From: Caldimonas thermodepolymerans
GTDB lineage: Bacteria; Pseudomonadota; Gammaproteobacteria; Burkholderiales; Burkholderiaceae_C
Length of the DNA: 64,000 bases
Direction: 5' to 3'
Assembly (NCBI RefSeq): GCF_015476235.1
Contig: NZ_CP064338.1
Coordinates: forward strand, 3,162,001-3,226,000
Shown: piece by piece, positions 38,188 to 56,354 of the stretch
Numbering within the stretch: position 1 is the stretch's first letter
Layout: the number at the start of each line of letters is the position of its first letter
Made by a program: the position numbers and the translations under genes
Notes under the pieces: generated by a model
Seen by the model: the letters and a program-made list of their open reading frames with translations, nothing else
What the model was told of the DNA's origin: nothing
Databases searched by the model: none

Positions 38188-39267
38188 TCAGAGGCTGTCG
38201 CGCAGCGCGGCGATCATCAGGTCGTTTTCTTCGGGGGAGCCTACCGTCAGGCGCAGGCAGTTGGCAAGCAGCGGCGAGCCGCCGCCCATGTGCTTCACGA
38301 GCACCTTGCGCGCCTTCATGCCCTCGTAGGTGCGCCGCGCGTCGGGCACCTTCACGAGCACCATGTTGGCTTCGCTCGGGTACGGCCGCACGCCCGGCAG
38401 GGCCTGCAGCGCCTCGATCAGCCGCTGGCGCTCGTCACGCAGGATCCGTGCCTGCCGAGCGAACTCGTCGTCGTGCTCGAGGGCGAACAGCGCCGCCTCG
38501 CAGTTCAGCACGCTGACGTTGTAGGGCGGGCGCACCTTGTCGATCTCCTCGATCAGCTCGCGGCGCCCCATCATGTAGCCCAGGCGCACGCCGGCCAGGC
38601 CGAACTTGCTGAGCGTGCGCATCAGCAGCACGTGCTCGTGGCGCGCCAGGCGGTCGATGTAGCTGCGGCTGGAGAACGGCTGGTAGGCCTCGTCGATCAC
38701 CACCAGGCCCGGGGCGGCCTGCACGATGCGCTCGATGACCGCGTCGTCGAACAGGTTGCCGGTCGGGTTGTTCGGGTAGGCGATGTAGACCAGCGCCGGG
38801 CGGTGCTGCTCGATCGCGGCCAGCATCGCGCGTTCGTCCAGCTCGAAGGTGTCCGGCCGCAGCGGCACGCCGACGAACGGCATCCCCTGCAGCTGCGCGG
38901 ACATCTCGTACATCACGAAGCCGGGCACCGGCGCCAGCACGGTCGCGCCGGGTTGCCGGCAGGCCATGGCCAGCATCGAGATCAGCTCGTCCGAGCCGTT
39001 GCCCAGCACCAGGGCGTGGCCGTCGGGCATCCCCGCGTGCCTGGCCAGGGCCTCGCGCAGCACGTCCAGGCGCTCGCCGGGATAGCGGTTGATCGCCACC
39101 GCGCCCAGGCGCTCGCCGAGCGCGCGCTGCAGTTCCGGCGGCAGGCGGAAGGGGTTCTCCATCGCGTCGAGCTTGACCATGCCGGCGCTCGGCTGCACGA
39201 CGTAGGCGTGCATCTGGCGCACGTCGGCGCGGATGACCTGCTCGATGCGTTGCTGCAACTGGCTCAT
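38188..39267 (-). CDS. hisC: histidinol-phosphate aminotransferase
   Basis: 359 residues, class I/II PLP aminotransferase. Visible are [44 protein letters not shown] and the PLP lysine in [15 protein letters not shown]. It transaminates imidazole acetol phosphate with glutamate. ATG at 39267 ([16 protein letters not shown]) is five bases after hisD. Confidence 0.95.
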   Translation of the reverse strand: MSQLQQRIEQVIRADVRQMHAYVVQPSAGMVKLDAMENPFRLPPELQRALGERLGAVAINRYPGERLDVLREALARHAGMPDGHALVLGNGSDELISMLAMACRQPGATVLAPVPGFVMYEMSAQLQGMPFVGVPLRPDTFELDERAMLAAIEQHRPALVYIAYPNNPTGNLFDDAVIERIVQAAPGLVVIDEAYQPFSSRSYIDRLARHEHVLLMRTLSKFGLAGVRLGYMMGRRELIEEIDKVRPPYNVSVLNCEAALFALEHDDEFARQARILRDERQRLIEALQALPGVRPYPSEANMVLVKVPDARRTYEGMKARKVLVKHMGGGSPLLANCLRLTVGSPEENDLMIAALRDSL

Positions 39268-39271
39268 GGGT

Positions 39272-40603
39272 TCAGGCTCCCGGCTGGTCGTTCTGGTCGA
39301 GGCGGAATTCGGCGGCCCGCGCATGCGCCTGCAGGCCCTCGCCGTAGGCCAGCTCGGCCGCGATGCGGCCCAGCATCTGGGCCCCCTGGGCGCTCACCTC
39401 GATCAGGCTGGAGCGCTTCTGGAAGTCGTACACCCCGAGCGGCGAGGAGAAGCGGGCGGTGCCGGAGGTCGGCAGCACGTGGTTGGGGCCGGCGCAGTAG
39501 TCGCCGAGCGACTCGCTGGTGTAGGCGCCGAGGAAGATCGCGCCGGCGTGGCGCAGCAGCGGCTCCCAGCGGCCCGGCTCGCGCGAGCTCACTTCCAGGT
39601 GCTCGGGCGCGATGCGGTTGCTGATCTCGCAGGCCTCTTCCATGCTGCGGGTGAGGATCAGCGCGCCGCGCCCTTCCAGCGAGGCGCGGATCACGTCGCG
39701 GCGCGGCATGTCGGGCAGCAGGCGGTCGATCTCGGCCTTGACCCGCGCGATGTAGTCCGCATCGGGGCACAGCAGGATGCTCTGCGCCAGCTCGTCGTGC
39801 TCGGCCTGGCTGAACAGGTCCATCGCGACCCACTCGGGCGGCGTGGTGCCGTCGGCCAGCACCAGGATCTCGCTGGGCCCGGCGATCATGTCGATGCCCA
39901 CGGTGCCGTAGACGTGCTTCTTGGCGCTGGCCACGTACGCGTTGCCCGGGCCGGTGACCTTGTCGACCTTGGGGATGGTGGCCGTGCCGTAGGCCAGCGC
40001 CGCGACCGCCTGCGCGCCGCCGATGGTGAACACGCGGTCCACCCCGGCCACCGCGGCGGCGGCCAGCACCAGCGGGTTCTTCTCGCCGCGCGGCGTGGGC
40101 ACCACCATGATGATCTCGCCGACGCCGGCCACCTTGGCCGGCACCGCGTTCATCAGCACGCTGGACGGGTAGGCCGCCTTGCCGCCCGGCACGTAGATGC
40201 CGACGCGGTCCAGCGGCGTGACCTTCTGGCCCAGCAGCGTGCCGTCCTCGTCGCGGTAGCTCCAGGACCGGCCGCAGGCCTCGAGCTGGCGCTCGTGGTA
40301 GGCGCGCACCCGGCGCGCGGCGGCTTCCAGCGCGCTGCGCTGCGCCGGCGTGATCTGCGCCAGCGCCGCGTCCAGCTCGGCGCGGCCGAGCTCCAGCGCG
40401 GCCACCGAGGTGGCGCCCAGCCCGTCGAAGCGGTTGGTGTACTCGAGCACCGCCGCGTCGCCGCGCTGGCACACGTCGGCCAGGATCTCGGCGACCCGCT
40501 GCTCGATCGCATGATCCGTCTCGGCCGCCCAGTGCAGCACGCGCTGGAACTCGGCTTCGAAGTCCGGCGCGGTGGTGGCGAGTTGACGGATCTGCACGTT
40601 CAT
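39272..40603 (-). CDS. hisD: histidinol dehydrogenase
   Basis: 443 residues. The signature stretch [16 protein letters not shown] and zinc/catalytic residues in [22 protein letters not shown] and [15 protein letters not shown] are clear. It oxidises histidinol to histidine in two NAD-dependent steps, with Zn. It is five bases after hisG. ATG at 40603 is chosen because the upstream in-frame stretch is inside hisG. Confidence 0.96.
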   Translation of the reverse strand: MNVQIRQLATTAPDFEAEFQRVLHWAAETDHAIEQRVAEILADVCQRGDAAVLEYTNRFDGLGATSVAALELGRAELDAALAQITPAQRSALEAAARRVRAYHERQLEACGRSWSYRDEDGTLLGQKVTPLDRVGIYVPGGKAAYPSSVLMNAVPAKVAGVGEIIMVVPTPRGEKNPLVLAAAAVAGVDRVFTIGGAQAVAALAYGTATIPKVDKVTGPGNAYVASAKKHVYGTVGIDMIAGPSEILVLADGTTPPEWVAMDLFSQAEHDELAQSILLCPDADYIARVKAEIDRLLPDMPRRDVIRASLEGRGALILTRSMEEACEISNRIAPEHLEVSSREPGRWEPLLRHAGAIFLGAYTSESLGDYCAGPNHVLPTSGTARFSSPLGVYDFQKRSSLIEVSAQGAQMLGRIAAELAYGEGLQAHARAAEFRLDQNDQPGA

Positions 40604-40608
40604 GGCGT

Positions 40609-41268
40609 TCACCTTTTCTGGGTCACAGTGGAAAAAATCTCGATGAGCCGGCGGATCGGCTCGCGCTTGACCTTCAGCGCCGCCTGGTTGACGACGAGGC
40701 GCGAGGAGATGTCCATGATCTTCTCGACCTCGACCAGGTTGTTCGCGCGCAGCGTGCCGCCGGTGGAGACCAGGTCCACGATGGCGTCGGCCAGCCCGGT
40801 CAGCGGGGCCAGCTCCATCGAGCCGTAGAGCTTGATCAGGTCCACGTGCACGCCCTTGTCGGCGAAGTGCTGGCGCGCCACGGTGGTGTACTTGGTCGCC
40901 ACGCGCAGCCGCGAGCCCTGCTTCACGGCGGCGGCGTAGTCGAAGTCGGCACGCACCGCCACGCTCATGCGGCACTTGGCGATGCGCAGGTCCAGCGGCT
41001 GGTACAGTCCCTGGCCGCCGTGCTCGAGCAGCACGTCCTTGCCGGCCACGCCGAGGTCGGCGCCGCCGTACTGCACGTAGGTCGGCACGTCGGTGGCGCG
41101 CACCAGCACCACGCGCACCTCGGGGCGGTTGGTGGGCAGGATCAGCTTGCGCGAGGTCTCGGGGTCCTCGGTGACCTCGATGCCGGCCGCCTGCAGCAGC
41201 GGCAGGGTCTCGTCGAAGATGCGGCCCTTCGACAGCGCCAGGGTGATCATGGTGTTGCTTGCAGTCAT
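40609..41268 (-). CDS. hisG: ATP phosphoribosyltransferase, short form
   Basis: 219 residues, the short HisG lacking the C-terminal regulatory domain and so needing a HisZ partner, which is not in this window. [37 protein letters not shown] and [19 protein letters not shown] are conserved. It performs the first and feedback-controlled step of histidine synthesis. ATG at 41268 or the internal ATG at 41250 could start it; the first is taken. Confidence 0.95.
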   Translation of the reverse strand: MTASNTMITLALSKGRIFDETLPLLQAAGIEVTEDPETSRKLILPTNRPEVRVVLVRATDVPTYVQYGGADLGVAGKDVLLEHGGQGLYQPLDLRIAKCRMSVAVRADFDYAAAVKQGSRLRVATKYTTVARQHFADKGVHVDLIKLYGSMELAPLTGLADAIVDLVSTGGTLRANNLVEVEKIMDISSRLVVNQAALKVKREPIRRLIEIFSTVTQKR

Positions 41269-41304
41269 TTCAGCCTTCCCGCCGCGGTTGTGCCCTGCCC
41301 GGCC

Positions 41305-42968
<1,664 letters not shown>

Positions 42969-43014
42969 AACCCCGTGATTATCGCCGATTCGGGTCAACC
43001 CTGGCCGCCGCGGC

Positions 43015-43787
43015 TCAATGGCGGATCTTGTAGCCGATGCGCAGCAGGTGCAGCGCCAGGCCGGCCACGACCAGGAAGCTGGTGCCCACCATCGCCAGGC
43101 TCATCCAGGGCGAGACGTCGCTGACCCCGAAGAAGCCGCGGCGGAAGCCGTCGATCATGTAGAAGAACGGGTTCAGGTGGCTGATGGCCTGCCAGAACGG
43201 CGGCAGCGAGTGCACCGAATAGAACACGCCGGACAGGAAGGTCATCGGCATGATGATGAAGTTCTGGAACGCCGCCATCTGGTCGAACTTCTCGGCCCAC
43301 AGGCCGGCGATCAGCCCGAGCGAGCCGAGCATCGCCGAGCCCAGCATGGCGAAGATCACGATCCACCACGGTTCGGCGAACGAGGGCGGGGCGAACCAGG
43401 CGGTGACGAGGAACACCCCCAGGCCCACCGTCAGCCCGCGCGCCATCGAGGCGCCGACGTAGGCGGTGAACCAGGCCCAGTGCGACAGCGGCGTGACCAG
43501 CAGGAACACCAGGTTGCCGGTGATCTTGCTCTGGATCAGCGACGAGGAGCTGTTGGCGAAGGAGTTCTGCAGCACGCTCATCATCACCAGCCCCGGGATC
43601 AGGAAGCTGGTGTAGCCGACCTGGTCGAACACCGTGACGTGGTCCTCGAGCACGTGCCCGAAGATCAGCAGGTACAGCACGGCGGTCAGCACCGGCGCGG
43701 CCACGGTCTGGAAGCTGACCTTCCAGAAGCGCAGCACTTCCTTGTACAGCAGCGTGCGCACGCCGGCGAAACGGTCGATCACGGCAT

Positions 43788-43791
<4 letters not shown>
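43015..43791 (-). CDS. ABC-2 type exporter permease
   Basis: 258 residues with six membrane segments. MNAVIDRFAGVRTLLYKEVL and the central NFIIMPMTFLSGVFYSVHSLP (shortened here) mark the ABC-2/NodJ-YadH type. It pairs with the upstream ATPase, whose stop overlaps its ATG by ATGA. The exported substrate (lipid, polysaccharide or drug) is unknown. Confidence 0.92.
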
Positions 43792-44741
<950 letters not shown>

Positions 44742-44856
44742 GAGGAGCGAAATTGTAGGCAGCCGCCTGCAAACCTGCTGGCGGGGGGTTGTTCCGCGGT
44801 TCCGGCCCCCGGTGCTTTTTGCTAGATTGGCTGCGGCCCCGGAGGAGACCCGCGCC

Positions 44857-45546
44857 ATGCCCCCACCCCAGAAGAAACCCCGCCGCACGGCCGAGCGCAT
44901 CCTGGAGGCCACGCTCGAGCTGTTCAACCGCTTCGGCGAGCCCAACGTCTCCACCAACGCGATCTCGGCCGAGCTGGGCATCAGCCCGGGCAACCTGTAC
45001 TACCACTACCCGGCCAAGGAGGCGCTGGTCAACGCGCTGTACGACCGCTACGAACAGGCGCTCGACGAGCTGCTGCGCGCGGCAGGCGGCGTGCGCCACG
45101 TGGAGGACGCCTGGCTGTTCTTCCACATGCTGTTCGAGCTGATCTGGCAGTACCGCTTCCTGTACCGTGACCTCAACGACCTGCTGAGCCGCAACCGGCA
45201 CCTGGAAACGCGCTTCCAGGCGGTGCTGGAACACAAGTCGCGTGCGATCGGGCAGCTGCTCGACGGGCTGGCGCAGCACGGCGCGATGCGCATCGCGCCG
45301 CAGGACGCCGGGCCGGTCGCCACCGCGATGGTGGTGGTGCTGACCTACTGGCTGAGCTACGAGTACGTGCGCGACCCGCGCCGCGCGCTGGAGCCCGAGG
45401 TGGCCGGCGCGGCGATGATGCGCGGGGCCCACCACGTGCTGGGCCTGCTGCTGCCCTACCTGGAACCCGCCCAGCAGGCCCACCTGCACGGGCTGGTCGG
45501 GCCCTACCGCGACGCCGCCCGATCCCTGCCGGAGCCTGCCCCGTGA
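44857..45546 (+). CDS. TetR-family transcriptional regulator
   Basis: 229 residues. The DNA-binding part ERILEATLELFNRFGEPNVS and ISAELGISPGNLYYHYPAKE is a clear TetR helix-turn-helix; the rest is the ligand-binding helices. GGAGGAGA precedes the ATG at 44857. It diverges from the ABC exporter genes and overlaps the next gene by GTGA. It may control the exporter; the ligand is unknown. Confidence 0.9.
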   Translation: MPPPQKKPRRTAERILEATLELFNRFGEPNVSTNAISAELGISPGNLYYHYPAKEALVNALYDRYEQALDELLRAAGGVRHVEDAWLFFHMLFELIWQYRFLYRDLNDLLSRNRHLETRFQAVLEHKSRAIGQLLDGLAQHGAMRIAPQDAGPVATAMVVVLTYWLSYEYVRDPRRALEPEVAGAAMMRGAHHVLGLLLPYLEPAQQAHLHGLVGPYRDAARSLPEPAP

Positions 45547-46316
45547 ACGACTGGACCGCCTTCCCCCATGACAGCACCGCCTGGCGGCTGGACCCGGTCG
45601 CGCTGCAGGCGCGCTGGGCCCGCCTGCATGCGGGCGACGCCGAACCCTGGCCGCAGGACGAGGCGGTCCGGCAGGCCTGGGCCTGCTTCCACGCCGGCGA
45701 GTTCCGGCAGGCGGTGGAGCTGGGCCTGCGCGCCGGCGGCGCCGGCCTCGCCGCGGCCCACAAGGCGCAGTGCATCCACGCGATCTACGTCGAGCCGGAC
45801 GAGCGCCGCAAGCTCGACCTGCTGCTCGAGGTGGCCGAGCGCGCCGCCGCGCAACGGGCCGCGCAGCCGCAGCTGGCCAGCGCCCACTACTGGCTGGCGG
45901 TGGCGCTCGGGCGCTATGCGCAGAGCATCAGCGTCGCGCAGGCGCTGGCGCAGGGCGTCGGCGAGAAGGTGAAGGCCGCGCTGGAAGCCACGATCGCGCT
46001 GCAGCCCCGCCATGCCGACGCGTACATCGCGCTGGGCGCCTTCCACGCCGAGGTGATCGACAAGGCAGGCGCCCGCCTGGCGCGGCGCCAGGGCTCGACC
46101 CGCGAGCTGGCGCTGCAGATGTTCGCCACCGGGCTGAAGCTGCACCCGGCCTCGGTGCTGGGGCGCATCGAGTACGCCCAGGGGCTGGTGATGCTGGAGG
46201 GCGAGCGCCGGCTCGCCGAGGCCGAGGCACTGTACCGCGAGGCGGCGGCCTGCCGGCCGCTGGACGCGATGGAGCGGCTGCACGTCGAGGTGGCGAGGGA
46301 AGCGCTGGAGGTCTAG
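45543..46316 (+). CDS. TPR-like protein of unknown function, coupled to the TetR gene
   Basis: 257 residues, Ala-rich and helical, with TPR-like helical hairpins (AHYWLAVALGRYAQSISVAQ; ALEATIALQPRHADAYIALG; ALQMFATGLKLHPASVLGRI; AEALYREAAACRP). No signal peptide or catalytic motif is seen. The GTG start overlaps the TetR stop by four bases. It may modulate the regulator or act as a scaffold; its function is unknown. Confidence 0.75.
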   Translation: MNDWTAFPHDSTAWRLDPVALQARWARLHAGDAEPWPQDEAVRQAWACFHAGEFRQAVELGLRAGGAGLAAAHKAQCIHAIYVEPDERRKLDLLLEVAERAAAQRAAQPQLASAHYWLAVALGRYAQSISVAQALAQGVGEKVKAALEATIALQPRHADAYIALGAFHAEVIDKAGARLARRQGSTRELALQMFATGLKLHPASVLGRIEYAQGLVMLEGERRLAEAEALYREAAACRPLDAMERLHVEVAREALEV

Positions 46317-46323
46317 CGCGCGC

Positions 46324-46342
46324 CTGCCGGCCACCCCGGCAG
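46324..46342. terminator. bidirectional hairpin between the TPR gene and uvrA
   Basis: CTGCCGG (46324-46330) and CCGGCAG (46336-46342) form a perfect 7-bp stem around CCACC, in the 30-base gap of two convergent genes. No T-run. Confidence 0.5.
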
Positions 46343-46346
46343 CGAC

Positions 46347-52019
<5,673 letters not shown>

Positions 52020-52138
52020 GGAGGCGGTCTTTCTGCAAGGAGGCGAAGCATTCTAGGGAACGGCTCCCGCCATGCTCCTGCCGCCTCGCGGATGCCCCCG
52101 CGGCGTGCCCTGGCACCCCGGGGCGCCGCCGGCCCGCC

Positions 52139-52981
52139 TCAGTCCGCGGCGGTGAAGAAGCGCTCGACCAGCTCGAGCTGGTCCGGCACGTTCAGCGCCG
52201 GCGCGTGGCCGCAGCCCGGGATCGTGACCACCACCGCGCGCGGACCGCGGCGACGCATCTCGTCCGTGGTTTCCGGCAGCAGCAGGTCGGAATGCTCGCC
52301 GCGCAGGCACAGCACCGGGATGTCCAGGCTGTCGTAGGCGTCCCACAGGTCGTAGTCGTCCGGGTGGTGGATGAACTGCTGCACCATCGCCGGGTCGTAG
52401 TGCGTGGTGATGCGGCCGTCGGGCAGGCGCCGCGCGGAGGTCTCGGCCATGCGGCGCCATTGCGCGTCGGACAGCCAGCCGTACGGCTCGTAGACCTTGC
52501 GCAGGAACTGCTCCAGCTCGGTGACACGCTGGAAAGTCGGCGGGTTGCCGGCGTAGGCGCGGATGCGCTGCAGCGCGGGCTCGGCCAGCCTGGGGCCGTT
52601 GTCGTTGAGGATCAGGCGCCGGATGCGGCCGCGCAGGGTGGTCGCCGCGGCCAGCGTGCCGATCGCCCCGCCCATCGAGGTGCCGATCCAGTGGAACTTG
52701 TCGATGTCGAGCTGGTCGACCAGCTCGGTGGCCAGCCGCACGTAGAACGACAGCTGGTATTCGTTGACCGGGTCGGGACTCCACTCCGACAGCCCGCGGC
52801 CGATCGTGTCGGGGCAGATGACGCGGTAGCGCGACGACAGGTGTTCAGCCACCTCGTCCATGTCGCGCCCGGTGCGCGCCAGGCCATGCCAGGCGATCAC
52901 CGTCTCGCCGTGCTGCGCGCCCCACTCGGTGTAGTGGATCTCGCGCCCGGCGCAGGTCAGGTAGTTCGACGTGTAGCCCAT
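52139..52981 (-). CDS. alpha/beta hydrolase at the end of the Liv/PHB operon
   Basis: 280 residues. The nucleophile Ser is in IGTSMGGAIG; VIAWHGLARTGRDMDEVAEH has the oxyanion HG, and GCGHAPALNVPDQ the catalytic His. No signal peptide, so it acts in the cytoplasm. Located after the Liv-type permease genes, downstream of an extracellular PHB depolymerase in the same direction, it may hydrolyse imported hydroxybutyrate oligomers or a related ester (inference). ATG 52981 starts MGYTSNYLTC. Confidence 0.85.
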   Translation of the reverse strand: MGYTSNYLTCAGREIHYTEWGAQHGETVIAWHGLARTGRDMDEVAEHLSSRYRVICPDTIGRGLSEWSPDPVNEYQLSFYVRLATELVDQLDIDKFHWIGTSMGGAIGTLAAATTLRGRIRRLILNDNGPRLAEPALQRIRAYAGNPPTFQRVTELEQFLRKVYEPYGWLSDAQWRRMAETSARRLPDGRITTHYDPAMVQQFIHHPDDYDLWDAYDSLDIPVLCLRGEHSDLLLPETTDEMRRRGPRAVVVTIPGCGHAPALNVPDQLELVERFFTAAD

Positions 52982-53158
52982 GGGGACACCTTTTCTCCGT
53001 GCGGCACCTGGACGGCCCGGCCGTCCGTCTCGATCCGTCGAGCGCCCGCCGCCGGTGCCGTGCAATGCGGTCGGGCGATGTCGTCAGGGAAGGCAGGCCC
53101 GGCCTGCGTCGTGGCGGGGTCACGCTGCCTGCCGCGCATGTCCATCGGGGCGGTCCTT

Positions 53159-54232
53159 TCAGCGCACCGCGGCCTGCACCCGCTGGCGCAGCCGGCCGAC
53201 GATGCCGCTCGGGAAGTGGTAGACGCACAGCACGAACAGCACGCCCAGCCACAGCAGCCAGCGATCGGGGGAAACGAGCTCGGAGATCACCGGCAGCCCT
53301 TCCACCGCGCCGGCCCCCAGCCGCATCAGGTCCTGCAGGTAGTTCTGCGCCAGCACGAACAGCGCGCTGCCGATGACGGCGCCGTAGATCGTGCCCATGC
53401 CGCCGATCACGACGATCAGCAGGATGTCGAGCATGATCTCGAAGGACAGCGAGGTGTCCGGGCCGTTGTAGCGCAGCCAGACCGCGAGCATGCAGCCGGC
53501 CAGCGTGGCGAACAGCGCCGACAGCACGTTGGACAGCGTGCGGTAGACCACGGTGCGGTAGCCGATCGCCTCGGCGCGGAAGTCGTTCTCGCGGATGGCC
53601 TGCAGCACCCGGCCGAACGGCGAGTTCACGATGCGCAGCATCAGCAGCACCAGCACCACCGCGACGACGAACAGCAGGTAGTAGCTGATGATGCGGCCGT
53701 CGATCAGCACGCCGAGGATCTCCTCCTCGAACGGCTCGAAGCTCGGGCTCAGCACCTCGGGCACGCGGAAGGTCAGGCCGTCCTCGCCGCCGGTGAACTC
53801 CGACAGCTGCGAGGCCAGCGTCTGGAATGCCGAGGCCACCGCCAGCGTGATCATCGCGTAGAAGATCGCTCGCACCCGCAGGCTGAACAGGCCGATCACC
53901 AGCGACAGCACGAGCGAGAGCGCGAGCGCCAGCACGATGCCGACGGCCAGTGCGTCCCAGCCGGCGCCCATGCGGCTGGAGGCGATCGCCACCCCGTAGG
54001 CGCCGATGCCGAAGAACATCGTGTGCGCGAAGCTGACGATGCCGGTGTAGCCGAGCAGCAGGTCGTAGCTGGCCACCAGCACGATGAAGATCAGCACCTT
54101 GGCCGCGACGTTGAGCGACTTGCTGCCGGGGAACGCGAAAGGCACCACGAGCAGCACCGCGACGATGAGCATCAGCGCCACCGCGAGCGCGCGGCTGCGG
54201 GGCAGGTCGTGAGAGAGCAGGCGTTTCAACAT
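53159..54232 (-). CDS. Liv-type ABC permease, LivM family
   Basis: 357 residues with about ten membrane segments. LVASYDLLLGYTGIVSFAHTM (shortened here: GYTGIVSFAH) and GGMGTIYGAVIGS are LivM signatures. It is one of the two channel subunits. AGGAGG with correct spacing selects ATG 54232 over the GTG at 54241. A 177-base gap, with a small GCAGGC-CCG-GCCTGC hairpin at 53093-53107, precedes the hydrolase gene. Confidence 0.93.
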   Translation of the reverse strand: MLKRLLSHDLPRSRALAVALMLIVAVLLVVPFAFPGSKSLNVAAKVLIFIVLVASYDLLLGYTGIVSFAHTMFFGIGAYGVAIASSRMGAGWDALAVGIVLALALSLVLSLVIGLFSLRVRAIFYAMITLAVASAFQTLASQLSEFTGGEDGLTFRVPEVLSPSFEPFEEEILGVLIDGRIISYYLLFVVAVVLVLLMLRIVNSPFGRVLQAIRENDFRAEAIGYRTVVYRTLSNVLSALFATLAGCMLAVWLRYNGPDTSLSFEIMLDILLIVVIGGMGTIYGAVIGSALFVLAQNYLQDLMRLGAGAVEGLPVISELVSPDRWLLWLGVLFVLCVYHFPSGIVGRLRQRVQAAVR

Positions 54233-54248
54233 GGCGGGCACCTCCTGC

Positions 54249-55292
54249 TCAGCGGCTGGTCACGGGGTACAGGCCCTGCGGGCGCCACAGCAGGATGGCG
54301 ACCATCAGCCCGATGTTGGAGAACAGCGCCACCTTGGGCGCGAGGAAGCCGGTGTAGTTGGCCATCAGTCCCACCAGCAGCGCACCGACGAAGCAGCCGA
54401 GCGTCGAGCCCAGGCCGCCGATGATGATGACGATGAACAGCAGCACGTTGATCTGCGCGCCCATCTGCGGCACCACCATCTGCTGGTACAGGCCCCACAG
54501 GACCCCGCCCAGGCCGGCCAGCGCCGAGCCGACCACGAACACGCCGACGAACAGCCGCTTGATGCGGTAGCCCAGGCTCTCGACCATCTCGCGGTCCTGC
54601 ACGCCCGCGCGGATCAGCAGGCCGATCTTGGTGCGGTTGAGCACCCACAGCATGCCGACCAGCACGACCAGGCCGATGACCACCGCGAACACGCGGTACT
54701 TCTCGATCGCGGCATCGGCGATGAAGAACGAGCCGCGCAGGGCCTGCGGCAGCGGCAGCGGGATCTGCTGCGGCCCCCAGATGACCTTGATGATCTCCTC
54801 GCCGATGATCATGCCGCCCATCGTGATGAGGATCTGCTTGAGGTGCTGGCCGTAGACCGGGCGCACGACGACCCGCTCGAAGGCATAGCCGATCGCGCCG
54901 GCCACCGCCATCGCGACCAGCATCGCCGCGAACACCGCGGCCAGGTTGTGTGCCACCGAGGCGCTGCCGGTCCAGTCGCCCATCAGGCCGAACACGCTGG
55001 TCGCGACGAAGGCGCCCAGCGCGATGAACACGCCGTGGCCGAAGTTCAGCACGTCCATCAGGCCGAACACCAGCGTCAGGCCGGAGGCGATGATGAACAC
55101 GATCATCCCCATCGCCAGGCCCGCAAGCGTGAGCGTCAGCCAGGTCGGCACCGAGCCGACCAGCGGCAGCGCCAGGCCCGCCAGCGCGAGCACCAGCAGC
55201 AGCGGGATGGCGTCGAAGCGGGCCCGCGGCACCTGCGCCGGCGTCGCCGTCGGCGGGGTCGCGGGGTTGGTGGAAGCGGCAGTCGCGGTCAT
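54249..55292 (-). CDS. Liv-type ABC permease, LivH family
   Basis: 347 residues with about nine membrane segments and a longer cytoplasmic N-terminus. FGLMDVLNFGHGVFIALGAF and VIIIGGLGSTLGCFVGALLV are LivH motifs. GAGGAA precedes ATG 55292. It pairs with the LivM-type subunit encoded 16 bases downstream. Confidence 0.94.
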   Translation of the reverse strand: MTATAASTNPATPPTATPAQVPRARFDAIPLLLVLALAGLALPLVGSVPTWLTLTLAGLAMGMIVFIIASGLTLVFGLMDVLNFGHGVFIALGAFVATSVFGLMGDWTGSASVAHNLAAVFAAMLVAMAVAGAIGYAFERVVVRPVYGQHLKQILITMGGMIIGEEIIKVIWGPQQIPLPLPQALRGSFFIADAAIEKYRVFAVVIGLVVLVGMLWVLNRTKIGLLIRAGVQDREMVESLGYRIKRLFVGVFVVGSALAGLGGVLWGLYQQMVVPQMGAQINVLLFIVIIIGGLGSTLGCFVGALLVGLMANYTGFLAPKVALFSNIGLMVAILLWRPQGLYPVTSR

Positions 55293-55329
55293 GGGCGTTC
55301 CTCGGGATTGCGCGGTCTCTGGCATCACG

Positions 55330-56079
55330 TCACTGGTGGGCGGCGAGCGACAGGCCCAGCAGGCGGCGCTGCAGGTCCTCGTCCTCGGCCAGTTCGGCCA
55401 TGCGGCCGCGGTGCACGACGCGCCCGTCGTCCATCACCGCGACCGAGTCGCCCAGCGCCTTGGCCATCGCGAAGTTCTGCTCGACCAGCAGGATGGTGGT
55501 CTGGGTGCGCTTGAGCTCCTGCAGCGCCCCGATGAGGTTCTGGATGATGGCCGGCGCCAGCCCCTTGCTCGGTTCGTCGATGAGCAGCAGCTTGCGAGGC
55601 TCGACGATGGCGCGCGCCACCGACAGCATCTGCTTCTGCCCGCCCGAAAGCTTGCCGGCCGGGTAGAGCCAGAACTTCTTCAGCGCCGGGAACAGGCCGA
55701 AGATCCATTCCAGGCGCTGCGTGTCCAGGTCGTCGACGGTGCGCGCCTTGCGCGCGGCCAGCAGCAGGTTCTCCTTGACCGTCAGGTCCGAGAAGATGCC
55801 CATGGTCTCGGGCACGTAGGCGATGCCGCGCTGCGCGATCTCGGGCGTGGACAGGCGCTGCCCCTCGCCGCCGATCGGCTGGCCGTCGAACGTGATGCGA
55901 CCGCGGCTGGCCTGCCACAGGCCCATGATGGTGCGCAGCGTCGTGGTCTTGCCGGCACCGTTGCGACCCAGCAGCATGGTCACCTCGCCCTGCGGCACGG
56001 TGAAGTCCACGCCGTGGAGGATGTGGTAGGCGCCGATGTGGGTGTGGACGTTGTCCAGCTGGAGGACGGGAGTGCTCAT
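55330..56079 (-). CDS. Liv-type ABC ATPase, LivF family
   Basis: 249 residues. Walker A is MLLGRNGAGKTTTLRTIMG, the signature KLSGGQKQMLSVARAIV and Walker B LLIDEPSKGLAP. Its ATG overlaps the stop of a small frame between livG and livF by ATGA. It energises import together with the LivG-type ATPase. Confidence 0.95.
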   Translation of the reverse strand: MSTPVLQLDNVHTHIGAYHILHGVDFTVPQGEVTMLLGRNGAGKTTTLRTIMGLWQASRGRITFDGQPIGGEGQRLSTPEIAQRGIAYVPETMGIFSDLTVKENLLLAARKARTVDDLDTQRLEWIFGLFPALKKFWLYPAGKLSGGQKQMLSVARAIVEPRKLLLIDEPSKGLAPAIIQNLIGALQELKRTQTTILLVEQNFAMAKALGDSVAVMDDGRVVHRGRMAELAEDEDLQRRLLGLSLAAHQ

Positions 56080-56354
56080 GAGGCTGCTTTGCTCGAAGGC
56101 TGGATCAGGGGCAGGCTGGACCGCCCCGGATGGCGGTTGGTCCTGGTCGGCATGGGGTCGGGGCGTCGTGCCGGGACGCCGGGGTGCGTGCCCGGCGGCG
56201 CGGCAACCTTCTTCCGCTTGCCCGGAAGGACGTCATCCAGGAAGCGGGCACCCCGCATTCCCCGGCCCGCGCTGTGCGAGGGCCACCTGCGCTGCTCGCG
56301 CCCGGCATCGGGCGCGCATCCCGGCACCACGCCGTGAACCAGGCCCGGCCTCAT
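56076..56354 (-). CDS. possible small protein between the two ATPase genes (92 residues)
   Basis: A 92-codon frame joins the two ATPase genes: its ATG overlaps the livG-type stop (ATGA), a GGAGGAGG run lies just upstream, and its TGA overlaps the livF-type ATG (ATGA). The product is basic, Pro/Arg-rich, with KRKK, and has no recognised domain. Coupling at both ends suggests it is translated; otherwise the gap would be 271 bases. In GC-rich DNA such frames also arise by chance. Confidence 0.4.
   Translation of the reverse strand: MRPGLVHGVVPGCAPDAGREQRRWPSHSAGRGMRGARFLDDVLPGKRKKVAAPPGTHPGVPARRPDPMPTRTNRHPGRSSLPLIQPSSKAAS

Noticed and set aside
52957-53145. A 62-codon minus-strand frame between the LivM-type gene and the hydrolase, with an AAGGA before its ATG
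   Set aside because: It runs 25 bases into the hydrolase gene and has no recognisable features; unlike the livG-livF frame it is not linked by stop/start overlaps at both ends.
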